A stretch of 64,000 nucleotides of DNA from Aeromicrobium sp. Root344 (GCF_001425755.1 NZ_LMDH01000001.1:1434060-1498059); one strand, 5' to 3'. Positions 50,027 to 62,006 are shown, numbered from the stretch's first letter. The notes: generated from the sequence alone by a model not told the origin. Numbers and translations are program-made.

Positions 50027-50485
50027 TCAGCGCCCCATCAGCACGAAGAACACGATCGTCGCGACCACCGTGAGGACGATCCCGCCGACCGTCCAGGGCC
50101 ACACGATCGTGGCGCGCGCGGTTGCCACGACCATCGCGACCAGCGTCGCGATGACGAGCACCAGGAGCGCGATCCAGTAGCCGATCAGCACGCTGCCGAA
50201 GTAGTCGGAGTCGCACACTGCGGGCACTGTGCTGCTGGCGTTGCTGCCGCAGGAGTCCGTGGCGAAGACCGCGAAGATCGAGACGAGCCCCAGGACGAGC
50301 GTGCCGAGCAGCTGCAGCACGAACAGGACCCACGAGAGCGCCCGGTCGACCGTGCGCGCGGAGTGGTCCGGCCGCGGCGGCCCGTACGCCTGAGGGTGCG
50401 GCGGTGGCGTGCCGAACCCCTGCGGTGGAGGTTGCGGCGGTGGCGTGCCGAACGGGGGAAGCGGAGGTTCCGGTGGCATGCTCAC
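50027..50485 (-). CDS. Proline-rich membrane protein of unknown function
   Basis: 152 residues. A low-complexity Pro/Gly N-terminus (about 1-40) is followed by four hydrophobic segments (WVLFVLQLLGTLVLGLVSIFAVFA, IGYWIALLVLVIATLVAMVVA, TVGGIVLTVVATIVFFVLM). Two cysteines lie in the first extracytoplasmic loop. No family is recognised beyond common actinobacterial small membrane proteins. Start GTG 50485 or ATG 50479. Confidence 0.65.
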   Translation of the reverse strand: MSMPPEPPLPPFGTPPPQPPPQGFGTPPPHPQAYGPPRPDHSARTVDRALSWVLFVLQLLGTLVLGLVSIFAVFATDSCGSNASSTVPAVCDSDYFGSVLIGYWIALLVLVIATLVAMVVATARATIVWPWTVGGIVLTVVATIVFFVLMGR

Positions 50486-50545
50486 GCCGGAACGCTAGCG
50501 CGTACGAGCAGGTGGTCGTGGGGTTTTGGCGTCAGTCGACGGTGT

Positions 50546-50664
50546 GGTTTACCAAGAGGTCAGGGCAGAGTGCCACTCCGCACGGCGCGCGCGCCCTGAG
50601 GTGTGGCGGTTTGCCTCGAGGCCTGACGGGGGCGTGAAAGTTTGCCGTGACCTCTTGGTAAACC
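50546..50664. repeat. Inverted-repeat element, copy 2 (MITE/REP-like)
   Basis: A 119-bp element with perfect 17-bp ends: GGTTTACCAAGAGGTCA (50546-50562) and its complement at 50648-50664. The left interior matches copy 1 (CAGGGCA..GTGCCACTCC...GGCGCGCGCGCC, TGGCGGTTTGCC); the right interior has an extra stretch. It ends 9 bp before the stop codon of the dienoyl-CoA reductase gene, again beside a gene end. Confidence 0.85.
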
Positions 50665-50673
50665 GCCAGTGCG

Positions 50674-53096
<2,423 letters not shown>

Positions 53097-53122
53097 CAGG
53101 ACTCCTGTGATGGGATGGCGAG

Positions 53123-53365
53123 GTGATCTCCAAGCTGGCAGCCCGGTTCCTCATCGCCGCGGGCGTGTTCAACGTCGTGATCTGGCCGCGGTTCGCCAAG
53201 GCGATCGTCGACGACGACCGGGCGTGGGACGGCGAGCACTGGCACAGCGCCCCGACCGCGTTCTTCTGGGTGCATGCCGTGCTGATCACGACGGCGATCG
53301 TGATCGGGCTCGGCGTGCTGCTGGTCGGCGTACGCGCTCATCGCTCGGCCGCCCCGAAGGCCTGA
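53123..53365 (+). CDS. SCO4848-family small membrane protein
   Basis: 80 residues with two hydrophobic segments (LAARFLIAAGVFNVVIWPRFAKAI and TAFFWVHAVLITTAIVIGLGVLLVGV). The pattern FNxxIWPRFxKAI and SAPTAFFWVHAVLI is that of SCO4848-type proteins of actinobacteria. Unknown function. GTG start. It overlaps the opposite-strand PadR gene by 28 nt and diverges from the NTF2-fadH operon. Confidence 0.75.
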   Translation: MISKLAARFLIAAGVFNVVIWPRFAKAIVDDDRAWDGEHWHSAPTAFFWVHAVLITTAIVIGLGVLLVGVRAHRSAAPKA

Positions 53366-53880
53366 AGGATCTCGTCGCACCAGGCGATGCCGCTCTGCTC
53401 CTGGATGAAGCCGCCGCGCAGCACGAGATAGGCGCCGAGCTCGTCGTCGGCGACCGTCGACGGATCGGGATAGTGCTTGGCGGCGCTGGCCTCGTAGTAC
53501 GCCAGCTGTGTCACGTGTGCCGCGCGCCGGGTGCGTACGTCTGACAGGACCGCGTCGCGATCGCCGAAGTTCAGTCCGCGCAGCTTGACCGCGAATTCGC
53601 TGCGGTAGGCCTCGATCGGGGTCGGCGTCGACGACCAGCGCATGAGCTCGTCGCGGCCCTCACCGGTGATGGCATAGACCTTCTTGTCCGGCCGCCCCGA
53701 CTGCTCGACGAGGTGGGCCTCGACCCACTTGTCGGACTCCATGCGGCCGAGCACCTTGTAGATCTGCTGGTGGCTCGCCTTCCAGAAGTGCCCGATCGAC
53801 GCGTCGAACCGCCGGGCGAGGTCATAGCCCGACGCGGACTTCTCCGCGAGGGACACCAGGATCGCGTGCTCGAGCGCCAT
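53338..53880 (-). CDS. PadR-family transcriptional regulator
   Basis: 180 residues. The winged helix begins ALEHAILVSLAEKSASGYDLARRFDASIGHFWKASHQQIYKVLGRMESDKWVEAHLVEQSGRPDKKVYAIT (about 2-75), then a Vir-type C-terminal helical dimerisation domain. ATG 53880 has TACGGT ending 7 nt upstream (leaderless). A perfect palindrome just upstream of that -10 suggests it represses itself. Confidence 0.88.
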   Translation of the reverse strand: MALEHAILVSLAEKSASGYDLARRFDASIGHFWKASHQQIYKVLGRMESDKWVEAHLVEQSGRPDKKVYAITGEGRDELMRWSSTPTPIEAYRSEFAVKLRGLNFGDRDAVLSDVRTRRAAHVTQLAYYEASAAKHYPDPSTVADDELGAYLVLRGGFIQEQSGIAWCDEILQAFGAAER

Positions 53881-53887
53881 GCCGGAG

Positions 53888-53893
53888 ACCGTA
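53888..53893 (-). promoter_or_regulatory. -10 hexamer of the PadR gene (leaderless)
   Basis: TACGGT on the minus strand ends 7 nt before ATG 53880. Confidence 0.5.
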
Positions 53894-53896
53894 CTA

Positions 53897-53910
53897 TGCA
53901 ACGAGTTGCA
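53897..53910. promoter_or_regulatory. Candidate PadR operator
   Basis: TGCAACGAGTTGCA is a perfect 14-bp inverted repeat (arms TGCAAC/GTTGCA) followed by another ATGCAAC half-site. It falls in the -35/-10 spacer of the padR-like promoter. PadR proteins commonly bind ATGC-type inverted repeats. Confidence 0.6.
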
Positions 53911-53927
53911 ATGCAACAGGATGCGTA

Positions 53928-54359
53928 TCAGGCCGGGAGGGACTCGTCCTGCCGCTGGTCGAATGCCATGCGGGCCCGGATGATCGCCTCCTGGTTGCCC
54001 TCGGTCCACCGCACGAGCGACTGGATCGTCTCGATCAGCCCGCAGCCGAGATCGGTCAACGCGTAGTCGACCCGCGGCGGGACGACGGGGTGGACGGTTC
54101 GCTCGATCAGCCCGTCGCGCTCGAGGTGGCGCAAGGTGACGGTCAGCATGCGTTGGCTGACCCCGTCGATCTCCCGCTTGAGCTCGGTGAACCGCAGCGT
54201 CCGATGACCGAGCAGTGAGATCACCATCAGCGACCACTTGTCGGCGATACGGTCGAGGATCTGCCTGACCTCGCAGCCCTCGCGGGTGTCCCACTGGAAT
54301 GCATCGGTCTCCCCGGTTACGTCGCAGGAACCGGGTGACGTTGAAGTGCCTTCTTCCAT
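53928..54359 (-). CDS. HxlR-family transcriptional regulator
   Basis: 143 residues. EVRQILDRIADKWSLMVISLLGHRTLRFTELKREIDGVSQRMLTVTLRHLERDGLIERTVHPVVPPRVDYALTDLG is the HxlR winged-helix domain (about 30-105). The Cys29 just before the domain could be a redox switch, as in some HxlR proteins. It is divergent from an MFS efflux pump and likely controls it. Confidence 0.9.
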   Translation of the reverse strand: MEEGTSTSPGSCDVTGETDAFQWDTREGCEVRQILDRIADKWSLMVISLLGHRTLRFTELKREIDGVSQRMLTVTLRHLERDGLIERTVHPVVPPRVDYALTDLGCGLIETIQSLVRWTEGNQEAIIRARMAFDQRQDESLPA

Positions 54360-54389
54360 AGTTCCCCATGGTCACGCAAGATGGGGTCA

Positions 54390-54404
54390 GTTACAAGAGG
54401 TAAC
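54390..54404. promoter_or_regulatory. Candidate HxlR operator
   Basis: GTTAC-AAGAG-GTAAC is an inverted repeat with a 5-nt centre in the 60-bp divergent region, 16 bp before the pump's ATG. Confidence 0.55.
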
Positions 54405-54419
54405 CACGAAGGGGATGTC

Positions 54420-55841
54420 ATGACCACGTCAACCCAGCCGCCGGCACCGGAGGTCAAGCGCCTCGATGCGCGAGGCATCGGCCTGTTGCTCGTCCTGAGC
54501 GGCGCGCTGTTCCTCGAGGGCGCCGACATCGCGATGCTCGCCGTGGCCCTGCCCTCGATCGGCGCCGAGTTCGACCTCTCCGCAGGCGGGCTGCAGTGGG
54601 TCATGAGTGCGTACGTGCTGGGCTACGGCGGCTTCCTCCTCCTCGGTGGTCGCGCCGCCGACCTGCTCGGCCGCCGCCGGATGTTCCTGCTCTCGCTCGC
54701 GGTGTTCGTGGTCTTCTCCGGCATCGGCGGTCTGGCCACCGAGTCCTGGATGCTCGTCGTCGCGCGCTTCGTCACCGGCGTGGCCGCTGCGTTCATGACG
54801 CCCGCAGGACTGTCGATCATCACGACCACGTACGCCGAGGGCGCCGCCCGCCAGAAGGCGCTGCTGGTCTACGGCGCGGCGGGCGCGGCCGGGTTCAGCC
54901 TCGGACTCGTGATGGGTGGGTTCCTGACCTTGGCCGACTGGCGCTGGGTCTTCTTCGCGCCGGTCATCATGTCGTCGGCGATCCTGGCAGCCGCCGTCCG
55001 CTTGATCCCGGTGGACCCCGTCGCGGCACGTCGTCGGGTCCGTGAGCTCGACCTGGCTGGTGCAGCCGCGCTGGCCACCGGTCTGCTCCTGTTCGTCCAC
55101 ACCCTCGAGCGGGCGTCGCACAGCCCCCTGCTCACGACGGTGGCCACGGGTCTCGCAGCAGCGGCCGCGCTCGCCGGGTTCGTGGCGATCGAGCGCCGGA
55201 CGGCGGAGCCACTCGTACGACTCGGCATCCTGCGAACCGGGACGGTCGTGCGGATCAACGCCGTGGGCCTGCTGTTCATGGGCGCGTTCTTCAGCTTCCA
55301 GTTCGTCGTGGTGCTCTATCTGCAGGAGCTGCGCGGGTGGTCGACGCTCGAGACGAGCCTGACGCTCGTCATCATGGCGATCGACGGCATCCTGGCGCCG
55401 ACGATCACCCCCTGGTTGGTGACCCGGTTCGGGCATGCCGCGGTCCTCGCGGCTGGTGTGGGCGCACAGCTCCTGGCCTTCGCGCTGTTCCTGCCGATGA
55501 CCGCCGACTGGTCCTACGTCGCGATGCTCCCGAGCCTCGTCGCGATGGGCATCGCCTTCACGCTCGCCTACGGCACGCTCGCGATCGGAGCGACGGACGG
55601 CGTCGAGGAGTCAGAGCACGGCCTCGCCGGTGGTCTGCTCTACACGTCCTTCCAGATCGGCGGCGCGCTCGGGCTCGCCCTGGTCTCGGCCGTCCTCGTC
55701 GCAGTCTCGGACGGCGGGACGTACACGTTGGAGGACTACCGGGCCGCGCTCCTGGTGCCGCTCGGCGCAGCGGTGGTCGCGGTCGGCATCAGCCTCGTCC
55801 ACGCCCTGGTGAGACCAGGATCAAGTGGCGTGGCCGGGTGA
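54420..55841 (+). CDS. MFS drug efflux transporter (DHA2, EmrB/QacA type)
   Basis: 473 residues with about 14 membrane segments. Family features: FLEGADIAMLAVALPSIGAEFDLSAGGLQWVMSAYVLGYGGFLLLGGRAADLLGRRRMF (motif A, G-x-DLLGRRR) and the motif C region. It expels drugs or metabolites with protons. GAAGGGGATG gives a clear ribosome site for ATG 54420. Control by the divergent HxlR regulator is likely. Confidence 0.88.
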   Translation: MTTSTQPPAPEVKRLDARGIGLLLVLSGALFLEGADIAMLAVALPSIGAEFDLSAGGLQWVMSAYVLGYGGFLLLGGRAADLLGRRRMFLLSLAVFVVFSGIGGLATESWMLVVARFVTGVAAAFMTPAGLSIITTTYAEGAARQKALLVYGAAGAAGFSLGLVMGGFLTLADWRWVFFAPVIMSSAILAAAVRLIPVDPVAARRRVRELDLAGAAALATGLLLFVHTLERASHSPLLTTVATGLAAAAALAGFVAIERRTAEPLVRLGILRTGTVVRINAVGLLFMGAFFSFQFVVVLYLQELRGWSTLETSLTLVIMAIDGILAPTITPWLVTRFGHAAVLAAGVGAQLLAFALFLPMTADWSYVAMLPSLVAMGIAFTLAYGTLAIGATDGVEESEHGLAGGLLYTSFQIGGALGLALVSAVLVAVSDGGTYTLEDYRAALLVPLGAAVVAVGISLVHALVRPGSSGVAG

Positions 55842-55911
55842 TTCACGAGAGGCTGTGACCATTCGAGAGCCGGTGACCAGCAGGGGGCGCCGGTGTCCCA
55901 GGAGATGACCC

Positions 55912-56598
55912 ATGAACCACCGCGTACGCACTCTTGCTCTCCTGGTCGCATCCGCCTTCGTCCTGGTCGGCTGCGGCTCGGGCAGTGACGACGGGGTCGC
56001 CGACCAGTCCGCGAGCAAGCTCCTGACGACCGCCAAGAAGCAGCTCGCCGACCAGGACTTCGTCACCGTCAAGGGCAAGGGCAGCGACAAGGAGGCCGGC
56101 CAGGAGATCGAGGTCGACCTCGCGTTCGCCAACAAGACCGCAGACGGCTCGGTCAAGGTCAGCGGCATGGAGCTCCAGCTGCTCAAGGCCGACGCCAAGA
56201 CGTACTTCAAGGCCGACAAGGCGTTCTTCGAGTCCAGCGGCGCACCGGCCGAGGTCATGAACCTGATCGGCGACAAGTGGGTCCTGATCGATCCGGCCAA
56301 CCAGAGCTTCGCCGAGCTCGGCGACTTCGTGTCGAAGGACAAGTTCTTCGACGGGCTGCTCGAGGCCGACAGCAAGGTCACGAAGGGCAAGGAGAAGAAG
56401 GTCAACGGCGTCGACTGCATCGCGCTCAAGGACAAGGAAGGCACGCTCTACCTCGACAAGTCGGACGGCAAGCCGATCAGCCTCGTCACGACCGACGACG
56501 GCAAGGGCACGCTCGACTTCACGTACGACAAGGTCGACGAGGCCAAGGCGCCCTCCTCGGACGAGGTCGTCGACCTGGCCAAGCTCGGCGCTTCCTGA
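55912..56598 (+). CDS. LppX/LprAFG-like lipoprotein
   Basis: 228 residues. Lipobox LVGC (Cys21) and a lysine-rich half-barrel domain such as LLTTAKKQLADQDFVTVKGKGSDKEAGQEIEVDLAFANKTADGSVKVSGMELQLLKADAKTYFKAD, resembling the mycobacterial LppX/LprG family that carries lipids across the cell envelope. Weak similarity is inferred by eye. GGAGATGACC lies before ATG 55912. It is single. Confidence 0.7.
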   Translation: MNHRVRTLALLVASAFVLVGCGSGSDDGVADQSASKLLTTAKKQLADQDFVTVKGKGSDKEAGQEIEVDLAFANKTADGSVKVSGMELQLLKADAKTYFKADKAFFESSGAPAEVMNLIGDKWVLIDPANQSFAELGDFVSKDKFFDGLLEADSKVTKGKEKKVNGVDCIALKDKEGTLYLDKSDGKPISLVTTDDGKGTLDFTYDKVDEAKAPSSDEVVDLAKLGAS

Positions 56599-56646
56599 CG
56601 CGGCCGTACGCCGTCGACTCGCGGGTGCCGCCGCGATCGGCGTGCG

Positions 56647-56652
56647 TACGCT
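56647..56652 (+). promoter_or_regulatory. -10 hexamer of the YCII-like gene (leaderless)
   Basis: TACGCT ends 6 nt before ATG 56659, with no Shine-Dalgarno sequence. Confidence 0.5.
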
Positions 56653-56658
56653 TGGCTC

Positions 56659-56952
56659 ATGGCCTACTTCGCGACGATCTACCGCTACACCGACGACGAC
56701 GCCCGCCGCGACGAGGTACGGCCGACGCATCGCGACTACCTGCAGCAGCTGACCCAGCAGGGACGCCTCGCGGTCTCCGGCCCGTACGTCGGCGGTGAGC
56801 GCGGCGGTGCGCTGCTGATCTTCGTCGCGGATGACGAGGCCGGAGCGCTCGAGCTCTCCGCCAACGACCCGTTCATGCTCGAAGGACTGGTCGAGGAGCG
56901 CACCGTGCGTGAGTGGCAGCCCGTGTCAGGCCAGCTCGCCGACCGCTTCTGA
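56659..56952 (+). CDS. YciI-like protein
   Basis: 97 residues of the YciI fold: MAYFATIYRYTDDDARRDEVRPTHRDYLQQLTQQGRLAVSGPYVGGERGGALLIFVADDEAGALELSANDPFMLEGLV, with the His in RPTHRDYL and the Asp in NDPF that are conserved in YciI. Possible small enzyme or detoxification protein; unproven. It overlaps the flavin monooxygenase gene by 27 nt. Confidence 0.88.
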   Translation: MAYFATIYRYTDDDARRDEVRPTHRDYLQQLTQQGRLAVSGPYVGGERGGALLIFVADDEAGALELSANDPFMLEGLVEERTVREWQPVSGQLADRF

Positions 56953-57981
56953 CGCGAGCCAGGTCGCGACGCCGCGCGCCGCGGTCCGGCCCGCACGGTT
57001 GGCACCGATCGTGCTCGCCGACGGGCCGTAGCCGACCATCTGCACGCGGGGATCGGCGACCGCTGTCGTGCCGTCGAGCTGGATGCCGCCGCGGGGGCTG
57101 CGCAGGTGCAGCGGCCCGAGGTGCTCGATCGCCGGGCGGAAGCCGGTCGCCCAGAGGATGACGTCCGCGGGTTCGAACGTGCCGTCGGCCCAGCGCACGC
57201 CGTCGGGCTCGATCCGGCTGAACATCGGCCGCCGCTCGTACGCTCCGAGCCGCTCGGCCTCGCGCTCCTGGGGACGCAGCATCAACCCGGTCACGCTGAC
57301 GACGCTGCGCGGGGGCAGTCCTTGGCGTACGCGCTCCTCCACCCGCGCCACGACCTCGCGACCGATCTCGGGAGTGAACTCGTCGTTGCGCCACACGGGT
57401 TCGCGCCGGGTCACCCACAGGGTCTCCGTGAGCGGTCGAAGCGCGCCGAGGAACTGGACCGCCGAGGCGCCGCCGCCGACGACCACGACGCGCCTGCCGC
57501 GGAAGTGCTCGGGCCCTGGGTAGTCGACCGTGTGCAGCTGCTCGCCGGCGAACGTCTCGGCGCCGGGGTAGTACGGGATGAAGGGGCGCGTCCAGGTGCC
57601 GGTGGCGTTGACGAGCGTACGGCTGAGCCATGTGCCCCGCTCAGCCTCGATCCGCAGCAGCCCGTCGACGTCGCTCACGGAGCGCACCTGGACCGGGCGG
57701 ATCACCGGCAGCTGATGCGTACGCTCATAGTCCGCGAAGTAGGCCGGCACGAACGTGTTGGCCCGTTCGGTGTCGGCGGCATCGGGGATCGGGTCGTCCG
57801 GCAGGTCGGACACGCGGTGCACGTCGCTCATCGTGAGTGCGTCCCACCGGTGCTGCCACGCGCCACCGGGGCTCGCGTTGGAGTCCAGCAGCACGTGCGA
57901 GATCCCGCGCTTCGTGAGGTGGTACGACGACGACAGGCCGGCCTGCCCGCCGCCGATCACCACCGAGTCAAAGATCTCCAC
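56926..57981 (-). CDS. Flavin-containing monooxygenase-like oxidoreductase
   Basis: 351 residues. FAD site VVIGGGQAGLSSSYHLTKRGI (about 7-27), NADP site VVVVGGGASAVQFLGAL (about 166-182) and the ATGTWTRPFIPYYPGAETFAGEQLHTVDY stretch of FMO-like enzymes are visible. The relatives oxidise carbon, nitrogen or sulfur atoms of small molecules. Shorter than bacterial Baeyer-Villiger enzymes. GTG start 57981. Single gene. Confidence 0.82.
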   Translation of the reverse strand: MEIFDSVVIGGGQAGLSSSYHLTKRGISHVLLDSNASPGGAWQHRWDALTMSDVHRVSDLPDDPIPDAADTERANTFVPAYFADYERTHQLPVIRPVQVRSVSDVDGLLRIEAERGTWLSRTLVNATGTWTRPFIPYYPGAETFAGEQLHTVDYPGPEHFRGRRVVVVGGGASAVQFLGALRPLTETLWVTRREPVWRNDEFTPEIGREVVARVEERVRQGLPPRSVVSVTGLMLRPQEREAERLGAYERRPMFSRIEPDGVRWADGTFEPADVILWATGFRPAIEHLGPLHLRSPRGGIQLDGTTAVADPRVQMVGYGPSASTIGANRAGRTAARGVATWLASEAVGELA

Positions 57982-58033
57982 ACCGTGAAGAACGCCCAGC
58001 GCCCTGCTCGTATGCCCGACCAGTGAGTGGGAG

Positions 58034-58846
58034 CTAGGCGGCCTGCTCCTCCGCCTCGGAGGCCTCGGCGATCGTGGTGTCGATGACGCGCACGACCAGC
58101 TCCGGATCGTCGATCATCGGGACGTGACCGCAGTGCGGCAGTGCGACGTGGCGGGCGTCCGGCAGCACCTCCTGGGCGAGACCCGACTGGCCGTAGACCA
58201 GCACCTGGTCACGAGTGGCCCAGGCGATCGTCGTCGGCACGTCCACGTGGCTCGTGAACCGGTAGGTGAAACCGGCCCTGAACGTCGGGAAGAACGCCGA
58301 CCCGTTGCGCAGCGCGAGAGCGTCGCCGACGAAGTCTGCGGGTGGGATCCGGTCGCCGTTGACGTAGAGCGTACGACCGATCAGGCGACGAGCCGCCGCA
58401 TTGCGCAGCACGGGTCGGACGACCGCGAGCGGCAGGTAGGACGAGAGCTTGAGCAGGATCAGGGCGAACAGGGCGACCAGGCGATCGCCGACGTTCCGGA
58501 AGAACCCAGCAGGGCTCAGCGCGGTGACCGAGCGGGCCATGCCGCGCGCGCCCATCTCGAGCGCGATCGCGCCGCCGAGCGAGTTGCCGACGACGTGCGG
58601 CTCGGAGACGCCCCACTCGTCGAGGTTCTCACCGATGATGCGGCAGGCGTTGTCCATGGTGTACGCGGTGCCGGCCGGATAGGGCTCGGACTCACCGAAC
58701 CCGGCGAGGTCGATCGCGATGACGTCGTACGACTCAGCGAGCCGGTCGAGCACCGGGTCCCAGGCCTGTCGCCGGTGCCCGATGCCGTGGATCAGCAGGA
58801 GGGGTTCACCGGTGCCCTTGCGGGTGTACGCGAGACGAGTCGTCAT
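58034..58846 (-). CDS. Alpha/beta hydrolase (lipase/epoxide-hydrolase-like)
   Basis: 270 residues: oxyanion region LLLIHGIGHRRQAWDPV, Ser in VGNSLGGAIALEMG (about 99), Asp near WATRDQVLVYG, His in LPHCGHVPMIDDPE. The family includes meta-cleavage product hydrolases and lipases. It is divergent from the CoA racemase; the 109-bp space holds a CATACC-N3-GGTATG palindrome and the shared MerR operator. Confidence 0.82.
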   Translation of the reverse strand: MTTRLAYTRKGTGEPLLLIHGIGHRRQAWDPVLDRLAESYDVIAIDLAGFGESEPYPAGTAYTMDNACRIIGENLDEWGVSEPHVVGNSLGGAIALEMGARGMARSVTALSPAGFFRNVGDRLVALFALILLKLSSYLPLAVVRPVLRNAAARRLIGRTLYVNGDRIPPADFVGDALALRNGSAFFPTFRAGFTYRFTSHVDVPTTIAWATRDQVLVYGQSGLAQEVLPDARHVALPHCGHVPMIDDPELVVRVIDTTIAEASEAEEQAA

Positions 58847-58890
58847 GCAGCAGTCCTTTCACGAACGTGACATCGATGATGACACATACC

Positions 58891-58905
58891 CATACCTCCG
58901 GTATG
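58891..58905. promoter_or_regulatory. CATACC-N3-GGTATG inverted repeat
   Basis: Perfect 6-bp arms with the centre TCC, plus an extra ACATACC half just upstream. It lies between the hydrolase and the racemase, and could be a second operator for this divergent pair; the regulator is unknown. Confidence 0.4.
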
Positions 58906-58926
58906 TAACGGGGGTCACTTGCAACC

Positions 58927-58950
58927 GTGACAGTGTCACTGTCACAATCG
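58927..58950. promoter_or_regulatory. Candidate MerR-regulator operator A
   Basis: GTGACAGTGTCACTGTCAC is a near-perfect inverted repeat (arms GTGACAG/CTGTCAC), followed by AATCG. The whole 24-bp stretch recurs at 62062 with the central four bases and the first base changed. It ends 5 bp before the GTG of the CoA racemase gene, so a start of transcription here would be leaderless. Confidence 0.6.
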
Positions 58951-58955
58951 GCGGC

Positions 58956-60104
58956 GTGACCACCACTCGTTCCGGACCGCTTCAGGGCGTACGCGTCGTC
59001 GAGCTCGTCGGCATCGGTCCCGGACCGTTCGCCGGCATGCTGCTCGCCGACCTCGGCGCCGACGTCATCCGCATCGACCGGCCCGGTGGCGCCGGTCTCG
59101 TGGTGCCGACCGCGCAGGACGTGCTCAGCCGCGGCCGGCCCTCGGTCGCGCTCAACCTCAAGGACCCGCGGGCCATCGAGGTCGTGCTGGACCTCGTCGA
59201 GCAGGCCGACATCCTGATCGAAGGATTCCGGCCCGGCGTGACCGAGCGCCTCGGGATCGGCCCGGAGGCGTGCCACGCCCGCAATCCCCGGCTGGTCTAC
59301 GGGCGCATCACCGGCTGGGGCCAGGACGGGCCGCTGTCGCAGACGGCCGGCCACGACGTCAACTACATCTCCGTCGCCGGCGCGCTCGACCCGATCGGCC
59401 GCGCCGGCGGACCTCCGCAGATCCCGCTCAACCTGCTCGGCGACTTCGCCGGGGGGTCGATGTACCTCGTCACCGGCGTGCTCGCCGCGCTGACCCACGC
59501 GCGTACGACTGGTGAGGGGCAGGTCGTCGACGCTGCGATCACCGATGGCGCCGCCCACCTGCTGGCGATGCAGCTGTCGATGCAGGCGGCGGGCCTCTGG
59601 ACGACCGAGCGCGGCACCAACCTGCTCGACACCGGCGCGCCCTACTACGACGTCTACGAGACCGCAGACGGACGATGGATGTCGGTGGGTGCCCTGGAGC
59701 CGCGGTTCTACGAGGTGCTCATCGAGATCCTCGGGCTCGACGACCCGCCCGACCGCAACGACCTGGGCCAGTGGCCCGAGCTGCGCAAGGTCCTCGCCGA
59801 GACGTTCGCGGCCAAGACGCAGGCGGAGTGGACCGGGCTCTTCGACGGCACCGACGCATGCGTCGCCCCGGTCATCCCGATGCACGAGGCGGCGCAGCAC
59901 CCGCACAACGCCGCCCGCAGGACGTACGTCGACGAGGGCGGCGTGACACAGCCCGCTCCGGCGCCGCGGTTCTCCGGGACGCCCACGACCCTGACCACTC
60001 CGCCGGCCAAGCCGGGGGCCAACACCGCCGAGGCGCTCGCCGCCTGGGGCATCACCGACGTCGACCGGCTGATCGCCGACGGCGTCGCCGTACAAGCCGA
60101 CTGA
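58956..60104 (+). CDS. Alpha-methylacyl-CoA racemase / family III CoA transferase
   Basis: 382 residues. VRVVELVGIGPGPFAGMLLADLGADVIRIDRPGG opens the family, GHDVNYISVAGALDPIGRAGG contains the catalytic His, and LLGDFAGGSMYLV the catalytic Asp as in mycobacterial methylacyl-CoA racemase (MCR). It interconverts 2R and 2S methyl-branched acyl-CoAs, needed before beta-oxidation of branched or steroid side chains. It starts at GTG 58956, next to the operator. 13 nt separate it from the acyl-CoA dehydrogenase gene. Confidence 0.9.
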   Translation: MTTTRSGPLQGVRVVELVGIGPGPFAGMLLADLGADVIRIDRPGGAGLVVPTAQDVLSRGRPSVALNLKDPRAIEVVLDLVEQADILIEGFRPGVTERLGIGPEACHARNPRLVYGRITGWGQDGPLSQTAGHDVNYISVAGALDPIGRAGGPPQIPLNLLGDFAGGSMYLVTGVLAALTHARTTGEGQVVDAAITDGAAHLLAMQLSMQAAGLWTTERGTNLLDTGAPYYDVYETADGRWMSVGALEPRFYEVLIEILGLDDPPDRNDLGQWPELRKVLAETFAAKTQAEWTGLFDGTDACVAPVIPMHEAAQHPHNAARRTYVDEGGVTQPAPAPRFSGTPTTLTTPPAKPGANTAEALAAWGITDVDRLIADGVAVQAD

Positions 60105-60117
60105 GACAGAGGAAGAC

Positions 60118-61260
<1,143 letters not shown>

Positions 61261-61273
61261 CGAGCGGGAAGGC

Positions 61274-61999
61274 TCAGCTGCCTTCGGTGCGCCTGCGGAT
61301 CGTCTCGCGCTTGGCCTCGTCGACCGCCGTCTCGTACGCCGTGACGAGCGCCTGGATCGTCAGCGGCTTGAAGCGTTCGACGAGCGCCGTGATGTCCTCG
61401 GCCGTACGTCCTGAGGACCGCAGCTGCGGCCACCAGAGCGTGCGGAACACCTCGGTGATCTCCTCGGCCACGGCCTTGCCGGCGGCGTCGAAGATGCGGC
61501 GCGAGGCGTGGGCGACCTCGATCGGCATGTCGGTCTCGATGAACTGGATGCCGACCGCGAGGTGAGCCGGGGCGACCCGGAAGACGTCCTCGGTCGGGGT
61601 CGGCTCGAGCACGCCGAGGGCGATCAGCATCTCGAGGGCGTGGTCGTCGAGCTCGCGGCCGGCCCGCAGCTCGAGCGCCTCGCGGCCGAGCTCCTCGGGA
61701 CGGTCGGCCATCCACGGAGCGAGCAGTGTGCGGTGCAGCGCGACCTGCTCGGGTGTCGCGCCGGCCGGGATGTTCTCGAGGTAGCCCTCGATCGCCGAGA
61801 GGGTGAAGCCATGGGCCTGCAGCTCGCGGACGAGCTCGAGCCGGGCGAGGTGGTCGGGGCCGTAGTAGCCGTTGCGCCCCTCACGCCGCGGCGGCGGGAT
61901 CAGGCCGCGGCCGGCGTAGAAACGTACGGTGCGCACCGACATGCCGACGCGCGACGCGAGCTGCTCGACACTCATCGTCTCGGCGGGTGCAGCGGTCAT
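61274..61999 (-). CDS. MerR-family regulator of acyl-CoA metabolism
   Basis: 241 residues. [67 protein letters not shown] (about 9-75) is the MerR helix-turn-helix and wing. The long C-terminal domain ([16 protein letters not shown]...) has no metal cysteines, unlike metal sensors, so it probably senses a lipid or acyl-CoA. TAGTCT ends 7 nt before ATG 61999 (leaderless). It is flanked by the racemase-dehydrogenase genes and the thiolase-FadB genes, whose promoters share an operator. Confidence 0.85.
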   Translation of the reverse strand: MTAAPAETMSVEQLASRVGMSVRTVRFYAGRGLIPPPRREGRNGYYGPDHLARLELVRELQAHGFTLSAIEGYLENIPAGATPEQVALHRTLLAPWMADRPEELGREALELRAGRELDDHALEMLIALGVLEPTPTEDVFRVAPAHLAVGIQFIETDMPIEVAHASRRIFDAAGKAVAEEITEVFRTLWWPQLRSSGRTAEDITALVERFKPLTIQALVTAYETAVDEAKRETIRRRTEGS

Positions 62000-62006
62000 G
62001 GTGCAG

